Notes: generated by a model from the sequence alone, not told the origin. DNA of 64,000 bases from Winogradskyella sp. KYW1333 (GCF_003335675.1 NZ_QPHL01000017.1:310001-374000); one strand, 5' to 3'; shown: positions 26,991 to 36,253, counted from the first letter of the stretch. Program-made: numbers and translations.

Positions 26991-28838
26991 TTATTCTACA
27001 GTTACAGATTTAGCCAAGTTTCTTGGTTGGTCAACATTTTTATCTAACATGACTGCAATATGATATGACAATAATTGAAGTGGAATTGTGGTTAATAAAG
27101 GACTGAAACATTCTAGTGTCTCAGGAACTTCAATAACATGGTCTGCTAATTCTTTAACACTTTTATCACCTTTAGTAACGATACCTATTATTTTACCTTT
27201 TCTAGATTTAATTTCCTGTATGTTACTAACCACCTTTTCATAGTGTCCTTTTTTAGTCGCTATGACAACAACTGGCATTTGTTCATCTATTAATGCAATT
27301 GGGCCATGTTTCATTTCTGCTGCAGGATAACCCTCTGCATGTATATAAGAAATCTCCTTCAACTTTAAGGCACCCTCAAGTGCAACTGGGAAATTAAACC
27401 CTCTACCTAAATAAAGAAAATTAGTCGCATGTTTATAAATATCAGCAATGGTTTGTACATAGCCATCCGATTTCAAAGCTTCTTCTACTTTTGCAGGAAT
27501 TGTTTCTAATTCTATTAAATGATGCCTGAATTCTGAACTTGTAATTGTTCCTTTAGCTCTTGCAAGTCTCAGTGCCATGAGACTTAGCACAGTTATTTGA
27601 GTTGTGAATGCCTTTGTAGATGCAACTCCAATTTCTGGACCAGCATGCGTATACGCACCAGCATTCGTCTCTCTAGCAATAGAAGAACCAACGACATTAC
27701 ATACTCCAAAAACAAAAGCACCTTTTGATTTTGCTAATTTTATAGCGGCCAAAGTGTCAGCAGTTTCACCAGATTGCGAAATAGCAATGACAATATCGTT
27801 TCCCGTAATCACAGGGTTACGATATCTGAATTCAGAGGCATATTCCACCTCAACAGGAATTCTTGCAAGATCTTCAAATATATATTCAGCAACCAAACCA
27901 GCATGCCAAGAAGTACCGCACGCAACTATTATTATCCTATCTGCTGCCAAAAACTTTTTCATATTGTCCTCGACACCTGCCATTTTAATAATGGCTTGAT
28001 TAGTTAATAATCTTCCTCGAAAAGTATCTCTTATAGCTTCTGGTTGTTCATAAATCTCTTTAAGCATGAAATGATCAAATCCTCCTTTTTCAATTTGTTC
28101 AAGATTTAATTGTAACTCTTGCATATATGGATCAACTAAAGCATCATCCTTAATTTTTCTGACCTTAACTCCTTTATTTCTTCGGATAATTGCCATTTCT
28201 TCATCTTCTAAATAAATAGCGTTTTTCGTATATTCAATAAATGGTGAAGCATCACTAGCAATAAAAAATTCATCTTCTCCAATACCAATAGCCAATGGGC
28301 TTCCTAATCTAGCAACGACTATTTCGTTGGGTTTGTTTTTGTCAAAAACTGCAATTGCATATGCACCTACAACTTGATTTAAGGCAATTTGAACTGCCTT
28401 TCCAAGTTTGGTGTCCTCATTCTTTTTTACATCCTCGATAAGGTTGATAAGAACTTCAGTATCTGTATCAGATTTGAATGTATAACCACGTTTGCTCAAC
28501 TCTTTTTTTAAGGCATCATAATTTTCGATAATACCATTGTGAATTATAACTAAATCACCAGAGTTGGAATAGTGAGGATGAGAATTAACATCATTTGGAA
28601 CTCCGTGAGTTGCCCAACGAGTATGTCCAATGCCTAGACTACCAGAAGTAGAAATCTCATCTTCCAATTTATTTTTTAAATCAGAGACTTTTCCTTTGGT
28701 TTTAGATAATTTGATGTTTGTTCCGTCATATAGTGCAATACCCGCACTATCATAGCCTCGATATTCTAAACGTTGAAGTCCTTTAATTACTATTGGGTAG
28801 GCCTCTCTATAGCCAATATACCCTACAATTCCACACAT
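26991..28838 (-). CDS. glmS: Glutamine-fructose-6-phosphate aminotransferase (isomerizing)
   Basis: This 615-residue enzyme begins MCGIVGYIG, with Cys2 as glutaminase nucleophile. The N-terminal Ntn amidotransferase domain occupies 1-220 (IGHTRWATHG, IHNGIIEN). Two SIS isomerase domains follow (CGTSWHAGLVAEY, ISQSGETADT, HAEGYPAAEMKHGPIAL), ending in LAKSVTVE. It makes glucosamine-6-phosphate, the entry point to peptidoglycan and LPS amino sugars. It is the third gene of an operon after the GT5-like protein and DUF4270 (11-bp gap). No glmS ribozyme-like leader is seen; the gap is too short for one. Confidence 0.98.
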   Translation of the reverse strand: MCGIVGYIGYREAYPIVIKGLQRLEYRGYDSAGIALYDGTNIKLSKTKGKVSDLKNKLEDEISTSGSLGIGHTRWATHGVPNDVNSHPHYSNSGDLVIIHNGIIENYDALKKELSKRGYTFKSDTDTEVLINLIEDVKKNEDTKLGKAVQIALNQVVGAYAIAVFDKNKPNEIVVARLGSPLAIGIGEDEFFIASDASPFIEYTKNAIYLEDEEMAIIRRNKGVKVRKIKDDALVDPYMQELQLNLEQIEKGGFDHFMLKEIYEQPEAIRDTFRGRLLTNQAIIKMAGVEDNMKKFLAADRIIIVACGTSWHAGLVAEYIFEDLARIPVEVEYASEFRYRNPVITGNDIVIAISQSGETADTLAAIKLAKSKGAFVFGVCNVVGSSIARETNAGAYTHAGPEIGVASTKAFTTQITVLSLMALRLARAKGTITSSEFRHHLIELETIPAKVEEALKSDGYVQTIADIYKHATNFLYLGRGFNFPVALEGALKLKEISYIHAEGYPAAEMKHGPIALIDEQMPVVVIATKKGHYEKVVSNIQEIKSRKGKIIGIVTKGDKSVKELADHVIEVPETLECFSPLLTTIPLQLLSYHIAVMLDKNVDQPRNLAKSVTVE

Positions 28839-28849
28839 AGGTTAAAGAT

Positions 28850-30532
28850 TTAGTTATTTGGTTCAGTGTAGTATATTTCTAAATACACTCTTTTTGTTTC
28901 ATCTTCAGTATTATTACCATGTAATATAGTACCGCGTGGAGTAATGACCGAACTCAATGGTGAGGTTAAATCTTCATCAGATGAGATTACTGGTCGTTGA
29001 GCAAAATTTTCTTCTAAATTTACGTTGAGTGTTGTTGATAAACCCAATTCTACGTTAGTAGAGTCTCTCAAAAGTAAATTATTAATATGCTCAGTAATTT
29101 CTAATTTGTATTTAATGCCTTCTCCGTCAGGTTCATCGTCAAAACGAACAAGTGGACCTAAATGGTTAATAACTGAAAGCGAAGGTATTGCATTTACAAT
29201 TCCATCTAAAAAATAATCTATCAACGGTGTTTTATTCTCTATATCATACACATACAGTCGATTTGGTTCGTTGCCTTCAACTTGGTCTTGATCTACATAA
29301 AAGACCAAATTAGCTTCATTTACCAATCGTTTTGATTTAATAAATTTACCATCTTCATCTGTCTCAACGAAATCATTTTTCCATGTTTCAAAAGCATTGA
29401 ATGTGTCGTCATCCTCGTCTAAATCAGCACCTTCAAAAAACTTCAATTTGGCAATAGACCCATCACCCCCTTTAATATAAAGTCTGCTGTCACCATTGAC
29501 TTCATCCCCATCTGCTAAAGTTAAGTTGAAATCGTTTTCAATAAAGCTTACTCTATTAGGTCCAAAGGTCAATTGGAAAGTTGATTGCTCAGTAGTTTCT
29601 TCACTATCTTCATCGGCATTTTCATTATCTCTGGTGTAATACAAGGTGATATTTGAAGATACAGTACCAACATTTAGAATTATAAAACTTCCTTCATCAT
29701 TAACTGGTTCAGCTTTGAAATATATTCCCCTAAAATATTCAGCTAAGTTGTTTTGACTACTTAAAACCGCCTCACCTTCTTGATCTAAGATTTTCTCTTG
29801 CCAAAAATCTGGTTTTAAAACAAGTCTAATACCGGGTAATAAGGTTTGAATTACTTGAGGATCTTCATCTTCATCATCTTCTGTGTCTGGCTCAGTCAGT
29901 GTATAAACCTCATTTGAAATGGTAACAATATTTTCAGTATTAACAGTTCCATCCTCATTTAGGTATTCGATTGGTGTGCCTTCAAGAAGTGTTTCCGCTA
30001 TAGGTGAAGAATCAGCAATGGTCTTATTTGAAAAATAAGATTCAGACTCATTAAAATCCCCATCTGGCACAAAATCTCTTAAGAAGTAATCGCTTTCAAA
30101 AAGACTCAGTTTAATGGGCTTATCACCTATCACAGAATCCAATTTGTAAATCAGTTCACCTTCATCATCAAATTCGGTTGCACTCGAAAAAAACGGGATA
30201 TACATTACGACAGAATCTAAAACTACATTTTCTCCAAATATTGGAGAAAAAGAAGAAGGGGTAACCTGAGAAACAAAACTAGCTGTTGATCTGCCATAAA
30301 CATCATCATAAATTCCTAAAGAATTTATTCCTAAACCATCAGATTGTACTGGCCCAAGGCGCTTTGAATAAGCTATAATATTGAAACTATCTTTCTTAAT
30401 AGTGAAATCTGTTGCAATGTCTGAATTTACAACATCAGAATCTAGATTAGCAAAATCTTTATCACAAGCAATGAAAGATATAAATACCAAACTAAATGTA
30501 AATAATTGGAGGGCAATTCTATATTTTTTCAT
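28850..30532 (-). CDS. DUF4270 lipoprotein
   Basis: This 560-residue lipoprotein (MKKYRIALQL ... FISFIAC, Cys23) matches the Bacteroidota DUF4270 family: an N-terminal beta-rich part with DSVVMYIPF, and repeated LYIKGGDGSIAKLKF and ANLVFYVDQDQ modules near the C-terminus. Its function is unknown and an outer-membrane or surface location is likely. A very acidic region (about residues 200-330, with runs such as DTEDDEDEDPQ) is notable. I chose the ATG at 30532 because the lipoprotein signal starts there; the frame is open to 30598 but that overlaps the preceding gene. It lies 7 bp after the GT5-like gene and 11 bp before glmS, an arrangement I recall as conserved in Flavobacteriia. Confidence 0.85.
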   Translation of the reverse strand: MKKYRIALQLFTFSLVFISFIACDKDFANLDSDVVNSDIATDFTIKKDSFNIIAYSKRLGPVQSDGLGINSLGIYDDVYGRSTASFVSQVTPSSFSPIFGENVVLDSVVMYIPFFSSATEFDDEGELIYKLDSVIGDKPIKLSLFESDYFLRDFVPDGDFNESESYFSNKTIADSSPIAETLLEGTPIEYLNEDGTVNTENIVTISNEVYTLTEPDTEDDEDEDPQVIQTLLPGIRLVLKPDFWQEKILDQEGEAVLSSQNNLAEYFRGIYFKAEPVNDEGSFIILNVGTVSSNITLYYTRDNENADEDSEETTEQSTFQLTFGPNRVSFIENDFNLTLADGDEVNGDSRLYIKGGDGSIAKLKFFEGADLDEDDDTFNAFETWKNDFVETDEDGKFIKSKRLVNEANLVFYVDQDQVEGNEPNRLYVYDIENKTPLIDYFLDGIVNAIPSLSVINHLGPLVRFDDEPDGEGIKYKLEITEHINNLLLRDSTNVELGLSTTLNVNLEENFAQRPVISSDEDLTSPLSSVITPRGTILHGNNTEDETKRVYLEIYYTEPNN

Positions 30533-30539
30533 AAGTATA

Positions 30540-31352
30540 TTAACCGTTGAGAACAGTGTTTGAATAGAACTCTGTGTATGGGTCTGCAAATTCTTCAAGT
30601 GAGTGGTATTCTAAAACTGGTTTTTCTAAACTATTTAAGTAATCATCTAATTCAGAGGGTAATATTTCAGAACCTCTTATTACAGCATCAGAATTATCAA
30701 TTGCCACTTTCATTAGGCTAACATAATCAGGATTACTTAAAGGTTTTGTAGCCTCAGCATCTAATCCATCAAAATCGACCTTTTTTATCATGTCTTTGTT
30801 TAACGTACCATCAAAGTTTTGATTGTATACAGAGGTAACTATTTTACTTTCTGTAAATAATGGTTCGGTTTTATAAAATTCTCTTAAATAAAGAGGCAAT
30901 AAGGATGCTAACCAACCATTAACATGAATAATGTCTGGAGCCCAGTTAAGTTTTTTAACTGTTTCTATGACACCTTTTGCAAAAAATATTGCCCTTTCAT
31001 CATTGTCTGGGAAAAGGTTGCCATCTTCATCAGTCAATGTTGCTTTACGTTTAAAATACTCCTCGTTATCAATAAAATAAACTTGTATTCTTTCTTTTGG
31101 AATTGAGGCTACTTTAATAATGAGAGGCATATCTAAATCATTAATCACTAGATTTATACCAGATAACCTGATTACTTCATGCAACTGATGTCTTCTTTCA
31201 TTAATATTACCAAAACGAGGCATAAATATTCGTATTTGGCCTCCTTGCTTATTTACCATTCTGGGTGCTTCAAACGACATTGAAGAAATTTCTGTTTCTG
31301 GTAAATACGGAACTACTTCAGAGGACACATACAAAATTCGTTTATCTTTCAT
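30540..31352 (-). CDS. Glycogen/starch synthase-like protein, GT5 N-terminal domain only
   Basis: This 270-residue protein aligns with the N-terminal GT5 half of glycogen synthase (RILYVSSEVVPYLP, GGQIRIFMPRFGN, PDIIHVNGWLASLLPLYLRE, DAVIRGSE). The C-terminal nucleotide-sugar-binding half (another ~200 residues) is missing. The usual KTGGL motif after SSEV.P, which contacts ADP-glucose, is replaced by LPETEIS. The protein is therefore probably not an active glycogen synthase as annotated in many genomes. It heads an operon with DUF4270 and glmS and is divergent from panC. A scaffolding or regulatory role in envelope sugar metabolism is one speculation. Confidence 0.8.
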   Translation of the reverse strand: MKDKRILYVSSEVVPYLPETEISSMSFEAPRMVNKQGGQIRIFMPRFGNINERRHQLHEVIRLSGINLVINDLDMPLIIKVASIPKERIQVYFIDNEEYFKRKATLTDEDGNLFPDNDERAIFFAKGVIETVKKLNWAPDIIHVNGWLASLLPLYLREFYKTEPLFTESKIVTSVYNQNFDGTLNKDMIKKVDFDGLDAEATKPLSNPDYVSLMKVAIDNSDAVIRGSEILPSELDDYLNSLEKPVLEYHSLEEFADPYTEFYSNTVLNG

Positions 31353-31390
31353 AAATCAGCTGCTTTTAAAAATTCAAAATAAAAAACATG

Positions 31391-31398
31391 CAAAATTA
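31391..31398 (-). promoter_or_regulatory. Candidate -7 element for the GT5-like/DUF4270/glmS operon
   Basis: The minus strand reads TAATTTTGC, a full TAnnTTTG match, 38 bp before the ATG. No TTG is found at -33. Confidence 0.5.
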
Positions 31399-31405
31399 CA
31401 AAATT

Positions 31406-31437
31406 TTGTGCAGATTGCCAGTAAAATATTAAGTTTG
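31406..31437 (+). promoter_or_regulatory. Bacteroidota-type promoter for panC
   Basis: TTG (31406-31408), a 21-bp spacer and TAAGTTTG (31430-31437) match both halves of the Bacteroidota consensus. The expected transcription start near 31443 gives a leader of about 20 nt before the TTG start codon at 31463. Confidence 0.65.
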
Positions 31438-31462
31438 CACGCGTTAAATTTTACTAAGAGAA

Positions 31463-32314
31463 TTGAAAATTTATCATAAAAAAAATAATTTGTCAACTCA
31501 TATCGACGAGTTAAAAGAAAAGGATAAGGGCATTGGTTTGGTTCCTACAATGGGTGCACTTCACGAAGGACATCTTTCATTGGTCGAAAAGGCTTTAAGT
31601 CAAAATGACATCGTCATTGTCTCAATTTTTGTAAACCCGACACAATTTGACAATAAAGAAGATCTTTTAAAATATCCGAGAACACTTCAAAAAGATGTTG
31701 CTCTTTTAAGCACAGTTAGCGAAAAAAAAATAATTGTTTACGCACCAAATGCTGAAGATATTTATGGGCAAAAAGTAATCTCAGATGCTTTTACTTTTGA
31801 TGGTCTAGAATATGAAATGGAAGGCGCTTTCAGAGATGGTCATTTTGATGGCGTAGGTACTATAGTGAAGCGCTTGTTTGAAATTGTTAAACCTCATAAA
31901 GCTTACTTCGGTGAAAAAGATTACCAGCAATTGCAAATAATCAAAAAATTGGTGGAATTACTTGATATACCAGTTCGTGTTATAGGTTGTTCAATTCACA
32001 GAGCAGTTGATGGTTTGGCAATGAGCTCAAGGAATACAAGATTAACAAATCATCATAGAGAAGTAGCACCGTTTATATACAGAACTTTAAAAACTGCCAA
32101 AATACAGTTTGGCACAAAAAGTGCTAAAAAAGTTACGGAATGGGTTGAAAAGCAATTTAAAATGCAACCATTGTTACAATTAGAATATTTCACAATTGCA
32201 GATACTTCAACCTTAAAACTAGTAAAAAGAAAGTCAAAAGAAAAAACGTATAGAGCGTTTATTGCAGTTTATGCAGGCGATATAAGATTAATAGACAATA
32301 TCGCTTTAAATTAA
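31463..32314 (+). CDS. panC: Pantoate-beta-alanine ligase (pantothenate synthetase)
   Basis: This 283-residue enzyme joins pantoate and beta-alanine with ATP to make pantothenate. The visible motifs are the nucleotide-binding [10 protein letters not shown] (residues 28-37), [11 protein letters not shown], the FGEKDYQQL segment and MSSRNTRL, the KMSKS-like loop. The start codon is TTG at 31463, because the normal N-terminal strand (KIYHKKNNL) precedes any in-frame ATG, and the promoter at 31406-31437 agrees. panD follows after 13 bp, so both enzymes of the pantothenate branch are co-transcribed. Confidence 0.96.
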   Translation: MKIYHKKNNLSTHIDELKEKDKGIGLVPTMGALHEGHLSLVEKALSQNDIVIVSIFVNPTQFDNKEDLLKYPRTLQKDVALLSTVSEKKIIVYAPNAEDIYGQKVISDAFTFDGLEYEMEGAFRDGHFDGVGTIVKRLFEIVKPHKAYFGEKDYQQLQIIKKLVELLDIPVRVIGCSIHRAVDGLAMSSRNTRLTNHHREVAPFIYRTLKTAKIQFGTKSAKKVTEWVEKQFKMQPLLQLEYFTIADTSTLKLVKRKSKEKTYRAFIAVYAGDIRLIDNIALN

Positions 32315-32315
32315 T

Positions 32316-32323
32316 TATTTTTG
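32316..32323 (+). promoter_or_regulatory. Candidate internal -7 element before panD
   Basis: TATTTTTG fits TAnnTTTG and ends 4 bp before the panD ATG, right after the panC stop. If used, the panD mRNA would be nearly leaderless. No -33 TTG is at the right spacing. Confidence 0.3.
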
Positions 32324-32327
32324 CCTC

Positions 32328-32678
32328 ATGCAAATTCAAGTTGTCAAATCTAAAATTCATCGTGTAAAATGTACAGGTGCAGATCTTAATTATATTGGTA
32401 GTATAACTATTGATGAAGATTTAATGGATGCAGCAAACATTATACAGGGAGAAAAGGTTCAAATTGTAAATAATAACAATGGTGAACGCTTAGAAACCTA
32501 CTGTATACCAGGACCACGTAATACTGGGGAAATAACTTTAAATGGTGCTGCGGCAAGAAAAGTCGCGGTTGGTGATATCTTAATATTAATCACTTATGCA
32601 TTTATGGATATTGAAAAAGCCAAATTTTTTAAACCATCTTTGGTATTTCCAGATGAAGAAACCAATCTTCTAAAGTAA
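32328..32678 (+). CDS. panD: Aspartate 1-decarboxylase
   Basis: This 116-residue pro-enzyme makes beta-alanine from aspartate. The self-cleavage site Gly24-Ser25 (NYIGSITID), which creates the pyruvoyl cofactor, is present, as are the substrate-binding [11 protein letters not shown] and the [11 protein letters not shown] segment. Length is normal. It supplies beta-alanine to PanC, encoded just upstream. Cleavage is autocatalytic in many bacteria; no PanM/PanZ-like helper is nearby. Confidence 0.97.
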   Translation: MQIQVVKSKIHRVKCTGADLNYIGSITIDEDLMDAANIIQGEKVQIVNNNNGERLETYCIPGPRNTGEITLNGAAARKVAVGDILILITYAFMDIEKAKFFKPSLVFPDEETNLLK

Positions 32679-32682
32679 TCTT

Positions 32683-33642
32683 TTGAGTAATACTAAGCCA
32701 ATTCTAAAAATCTTATTGCCACTCTTGTTGGGTATATTATTAGTTTGGTATTCGTTATCTCAAATATCAATTTCTACATTAGTTCAATATTTTAAGAATG
32801 CTAACTACCTTTGGATTTTTCTAGGGGTGTTTTTAGGTATATTTAGTCACACATCTCGTGCTTACAGATGGCTGTTTATGGCAGAACCCTTAGGATATAA
32901 GCCAAAACTTGCCAATAGCTTTATGGCAGTCTATTCTGCATACCTCATCAATTTTACTATACCTAGAGCAGGAGAAATTACTAGGGCTACCATATTAACC
33001 AATTATGAAAATATCCCATTTGAAAAGGGAATTGGGACAATAGTTGCAGAACGTTTGGCAGACACAATAATGCTACTTATTATAATTACTGTTGCGCTTT
33101 TTTTAGAATTTGAATTTATATTCAATTTTTTTGTTGAAAAATTTCGTCCTCAAACACTCATCACGGGTCTTCTTATTTTGCTATTGATGATTGTCTTGAT
33201 ATTAGGTTTTATAAAAAGGAGCAAATCTAGTTTTGCCATAAAAATAAAATCCTTTATAAATGGATTGATTGAGGGAGCTCTGAGCATTTTTAAAATGAAG
33301 CGCAAGTGGTCTTTCATTTTTCATACTATATTCATTTGGGTGATGTACCTGTTGATGTTTTATGTTACTACTTTATCCTTGCCAGATTTAGAAGGAATAT
33401 CTTTAGCGCCTGTATTAATCGGATTTATTCTAGCCAGTTTCAGTATCGCTGCGACAAATGGTGGAATCGGCTCATTTCCCGAAGCTATTGTAATTGCATT
33501 TTTAATTTTTAGTTTGCCAGAAGATCAAAGCAGAGCATTTGGTTGGATTATGTGGTCTTCACAAACCATTGTGATAATTATTTTAGGAGGAATTTCATTA
33601 CTATATCTGCCTATCTATAATAGAAGGAAACGTGCTGTTTAG
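32683..33642 (+). CDS. Lysylphosphatidylglycerol synthase TM-region/UPF0104 flippase-like membrane protein
   Basis: This 319-residue inner-membrane protein has about eight hydrophobic helices and the family signature ISHTSRAYRWLFM-like (GIFSHTSRAYRW), INFTIPRAGEITRA, a repeated GIGT..AERLADT and NGGIGSFPEA near the C-terminus. It corresponds to the membrane part of MprF/AglD-type proteins without the aminoacyl-transferase domain; such proteins are proposed to move lipids across the membrane. The start is TTG at 32683, 4 bp after the panD stop, and the next ATG would remove the first helices. It is probably in the panCD transcript. Confidence 0.83.
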   Translation: MSNTKPILKILLPLLLGILLVWYSLSQISISTLVQYFKNANYLWIFLGVFLGIFSHTSRAYRWLFMAEPLGYKPKLANSFMAVYSAYLINFTIPRAGEITRATILTNYENIPFEKGIGTIVAERLADTIMLLIIITVALFLEFEFIFNFFVEKFRPQTLITGLLILLLMIVLILGFIKRSKSSFAIKIKSFINGLIEGALSIFKMKRKWSFIFHTIFIWVMYLLMFYVTTLSLPDLEGISLAPVLIGFILASFSIAATNGGIGSFPEAIVIAFLIFSLPEDQSRAFGWIMWSSQTIVIIILGGISLLYLPIYNRRKRAV

Positions 33643-33685
33643 AAATATTTTTTACCTTGCTTTAACTTTATAAGTCAATCTGCCA

Positions 33686-34834
33686 ATGAAGAATTTATAT
33701 ACTTTACTCTTATTTGTTTTTTCAGTATGTATCACTAATTCACAAGCACTTTATGAAACTATTGAATCTAAAAAGTTAGATGGATCTAGAGAACTGAAAA
33801 TACAGTTGCCAAGAAATTATGATTCCGACAGTAAAAGATCCTATCCTTTAGTTATTGTACTTGACGGTGATTATCTATTTGAGCCAGTTGCTGGGAATAT
33901 AGACTATCAAGCCTATTGGGAAGACATACCAGATTGTATTGTTGTAGGTGTGAAACAAGGAAATACTCGAGAGGATGATTTTTATTATGACGATGATAAC
34001 TTTTTACCCATTGCAGAAGGGGCAAATTTCTATGAATTTTTAGCATCAGAATTAATACCCTACATAGAAAATAATTATTCAGCATCTAATTATAGAATTA
34101 TAGCTGGTCATGATCTTGGAGCTAATTTCATGAATTATTATTTATTTAAGGATAGACCAATTTTTCGAGCCTTCATAGCGCTAAGTCCGGATTTAGCTCC
34201 GAAAATGGCGGATAGATTAAAAGAGAGATTGGCCCTAATAGAACAAGAATCCTTCTATTATATGGCAACTGCAGATGCAGATATTAGATTTCTCCGCAAT
34301 TCAATTATTGAATGCGATGCAAAACTAAAATTAGTAGAAAATGAAAAGCTTCAATATAAGTTCGATGATTTTAAAGATGCCAATCATTATTCCTTAGTAG
34401 GAAGGGGCATACCTAAGGCCTTAAACGAAATATTTACGTTATACAAACCTATAAACGGTAAAGAGTATAATGAAAAAATAATTCCATTTGAAGGTTCTCC
34501 TTTTGAATATCTGACCAAAAAATATGAGGATATTGAATATTTCTATGGGTTTAAGAAAAAGTTGATAGAAAATGATATTAGAGCAATAGCTTCTGCATCT
34601 AACAAAAAAAATGACTTAGAGTCGCTTGAGAATTTAGCAAAGTTAGTAAAGAAGGAATACCCAAATTCAATGCTAAGTGCATATTATATGGGTATGTTTC
34701 ACGAAAAAGAAGGAAACTATAAAAGAGCATTGTTGCGCTACAAGGCAGGTTTGTTACTAGAGCCATCTCAGTATATTGATAAAGAAATAATGCTAGATAA
34801 AATGTATGATGCTCAAGATGCTTTAAAAAATTAA
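33686..34834 (+). CDS. Alpha/beta-hydrolase-fold protein, esterase-D-like, with Asp at the nucleophile position (paralog 1)
   Basis: This 382-residue secreted protein (signal peptide 1-20, TNSQA) has an esterase-D/PF00756-like fold (YPLVIVLDGDYLFEP, ELIPYIENNYSASNYRIIAGHDLG, FIALSPDLAP, YYMATADADIR, FKDANHYSLV). The nucleophile elbow, GHSxGG in esterases, reads GHDLGA with Asp143; His234 (ANHYSL) is kept. The C-terminal third is helical, TPR-like (MLSAYYMGMFHEKEGNYKRALLRYKAGLLLEP). An Asp nucleophile is used by epoxide hydrolases and haloalkane dehalogenases, so this could be active in a different way or be a binding-only protein. A second copy follows directly. It is next to pantothenate genes without an evident metabolic link. 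Confidence 0.8.
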   Translation: MKNLYTLLLFVFSVCITNSQALYETIESKKLDGSRELKIQLPRNYDSDSKRSYPLVIVLDGDYLFEPVAGNIDYQAYWEDIPDCIVVGVKQGNTREDDFYYDDDNFLPIAEGANFYEFLASELIPYIENNYSASNYRIIAGHDLGANFMNYYLFKDRPIFRAFIALSPDLAPKMADRLKERLALIEQESFYYMATADADIRFLRNSIIECDAKLKLVENEKLQYKFDDFKDANHYSLVGRGIPKALNEIFTLYKPINGKEYNEKIIPFEGSPFEYLTKKYEDIEYFYGFKKKLIENDIRAIASASNKKNDLESLENLAKLVKKEYPNSMLSAYYMGMFHEKEGNYKRALLRYKAGLLLEPSQYIDKEIMLDKMYDAQDALKN

Positions 34835-34876
34835 TGCATTTCATCGAAAAAAATTTACAGATTACCGATTAATTAG

Positions 34877-34894
34877 TATGTTTGGTAGACCAAA
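34877..34894 (+). promoter_or_regulatory. Candidate promoter box with overlapping palindrome before paralog 2
   Basis: TATGTTTG (34877-34884) matches TAnnTTTG, 27 bp before the ATG. TTTGGTAGACCAAA (34881-34894), a 6-2-6 inverted repeat, overlaps it and could be an operator. No -33 TTG is seen. Confidence 0.4.
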
Positions 34895-34911
34895 ATTAAA
34901 CCTACTTATTA

Positions 34912-36096
34912 ATGAAGAAGACTATTCTTATAGTTTTATTGAATGCCTTTTTGTGTCAGCTATTTGCTCAAATTACTTATGGCGAGATTGCATCTTCAAA
35001 ACTAAATGCAGTAAGGCAATTAAAAATCAAACTACCGAATGATTATAATCCTGATTCTGAGATAATACATCCATTAGTTATAGTATTTGATGGAGATTAT
35101 TTATTTGAACCAGTAGTTGGTCAACTTCAATTTCAGACCTATTTTGATGATATGCCAAGCTCTATTGTTGTTGGTATTGTGCAAGCAAACGAACGTTTTT
35201 ACGATGGATATTGTGATGAGGTGACAGGATTTCCAAAGGAATCCGGCCTTCGTTTTCATGAGTTTGTTGCAGATGAGTTAATTCCTTATTTAGACAATAA
35301 ATATAAGACTAGTAAATTTAAAGTTGCGGTAGGTCATGACCTTATGGGAAATTTTATTAATTCCTATTTATTCAAGGAAGATCCATTATTTAATGCATAT
35401 GTATGTTTAAGTCCTGATTTATCCGGAACGGTTAAGGATTATTTAGGTGAAAGATTAGAATTTTTCAAAGACGACATTTTTTATTACATGGCAACTTCAG
35501 ACAAGGATTTACCAGGTATAAGAGACGCTGTGATCGACGCAGATGGTCAAATATCACAGGCTAATAATCAATACTTAACCTATTACTTTGACGATTTTAA
35601 AAATGACAATCACTACACCTTGGTAACAAGTGCCATTGCAAGATCTTTTGATAAAATATTTGAGTTATATAAACCTCTAAGAGAAAAAGAACTTGAAGAA
35701 AAGGTATTGCCATACGAAGGTACATTAGACAAGTACTTGATAGACAGGTACAAGAGGATTGAAGATTTATTTGGGATTAAAAAACCAATTACTGAAGAAG
35801 AATTTGATAAGGTTGTTAAAATAGCGGAGCGACGTGAAGATTTAGAATCACTTGAGAATATTGGGAAATTGGCAAAGAAGTTAGACCCAGAATCTCTTTT
35901 AGGAACATATTATCTAGCACAATATGCTGAGAAAGTTGGCAAAACTAAAAAGGCCAAAAAGCTATATGAATCAGCACTAACATTAGAGGATGTTAGTCAT
36001 ATAAACAGAGAATTCATTTTTTCGAAAATTGATGAATTAACAGTTGTCGATACAGATAATGATGAAGGAGAGGAGGAGGAGGATGAAGACAACTAA
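34912..36096 (+). CDS. Alpha/beta-hydrolase-fold protein, esterase-D-like, with Asp at the nucleophile position (paralog 2)
   Basis: This 394-residue tandem paralog of the preceding gene has the same architecture residue for residue: signal peptide (ending LFAQ), HPLVIVFDGDYLFEP, nucleophile elbow GHDLMG with Asp143 at the identical position, LSPDLS, YYMATSDKD, His234 in NDNHYTLV, and a helical repeat tail. It differs by an extremely acidic C-terminus (DTDNDEGEEEEDEDN). Both copies lack the catalytic serine, so the substitution predates the duplication and is maintained. An own promoter is possible at 34877-34894. Function is unknown; a secreted periplasmic or surface location is inferred from the signal peptide. 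Confidence 0.8.
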   Translation: MKKTILIVLLNAFLCQLFAQITYGEIASSKLNAVRQLKIKLPNDYNPDSEIIHPLVIVFDGDYLFEPVVGQLQFQTYFDDMPSSIVVGIVQANERFYDGYCDEVTGFPKESGLRFHEFVADELIPYLDNKYKTSKFKVAVGHDLMGNFINSYLFKEDPLFNAYVCLSPDLSGTVKDYLGERLEFFKDDIFYYMATSDKDLPGIRDAVIDADGQISQANNQYLTYYFDDFKNDNHYTLVTSAIARSFDKIFELYKPLREKELEEKVLPYEGTLDKYLIDRYKRIEDLFGIKKPITEEEFDKVVKIAERREDLESLENIGKLAKKLDPESLLGTYYLAQYAEKVGKTKKAKKLYESALTLEDVSHINREFIFSKIDELTVVDTDNDEGEEEEDEDN

Positions 36097-36253
36097 AAAA
36101 AGAATACTGTCAACAGACTATTTTTTCGAAGCTCTTTATGATAAAATCAAGCTATTTTTATCTACAAAACTTACATCAAAAATCGCTACTATAAAAATCC
36201 TAACAATTATAAATTGGTTTAAAGACATCAACTAAATTTATCTTAATTTAGCC

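Noticed and set aside
27604..27999. 131-codon plus-strand frame antisense to glmS
   Set aside because: Antisense reading of the conserved SIS domains; no independent evidence.
36044..36235. Small open frame (63 codons, or 50 from an internal ATG at 36086) overlapping the end of the second hydrolase paralog
   Set aside because: It reads the acidic tail in another frame, has no recognisable domain and fills AT-rich intergenic DNA; nothing supports expression.
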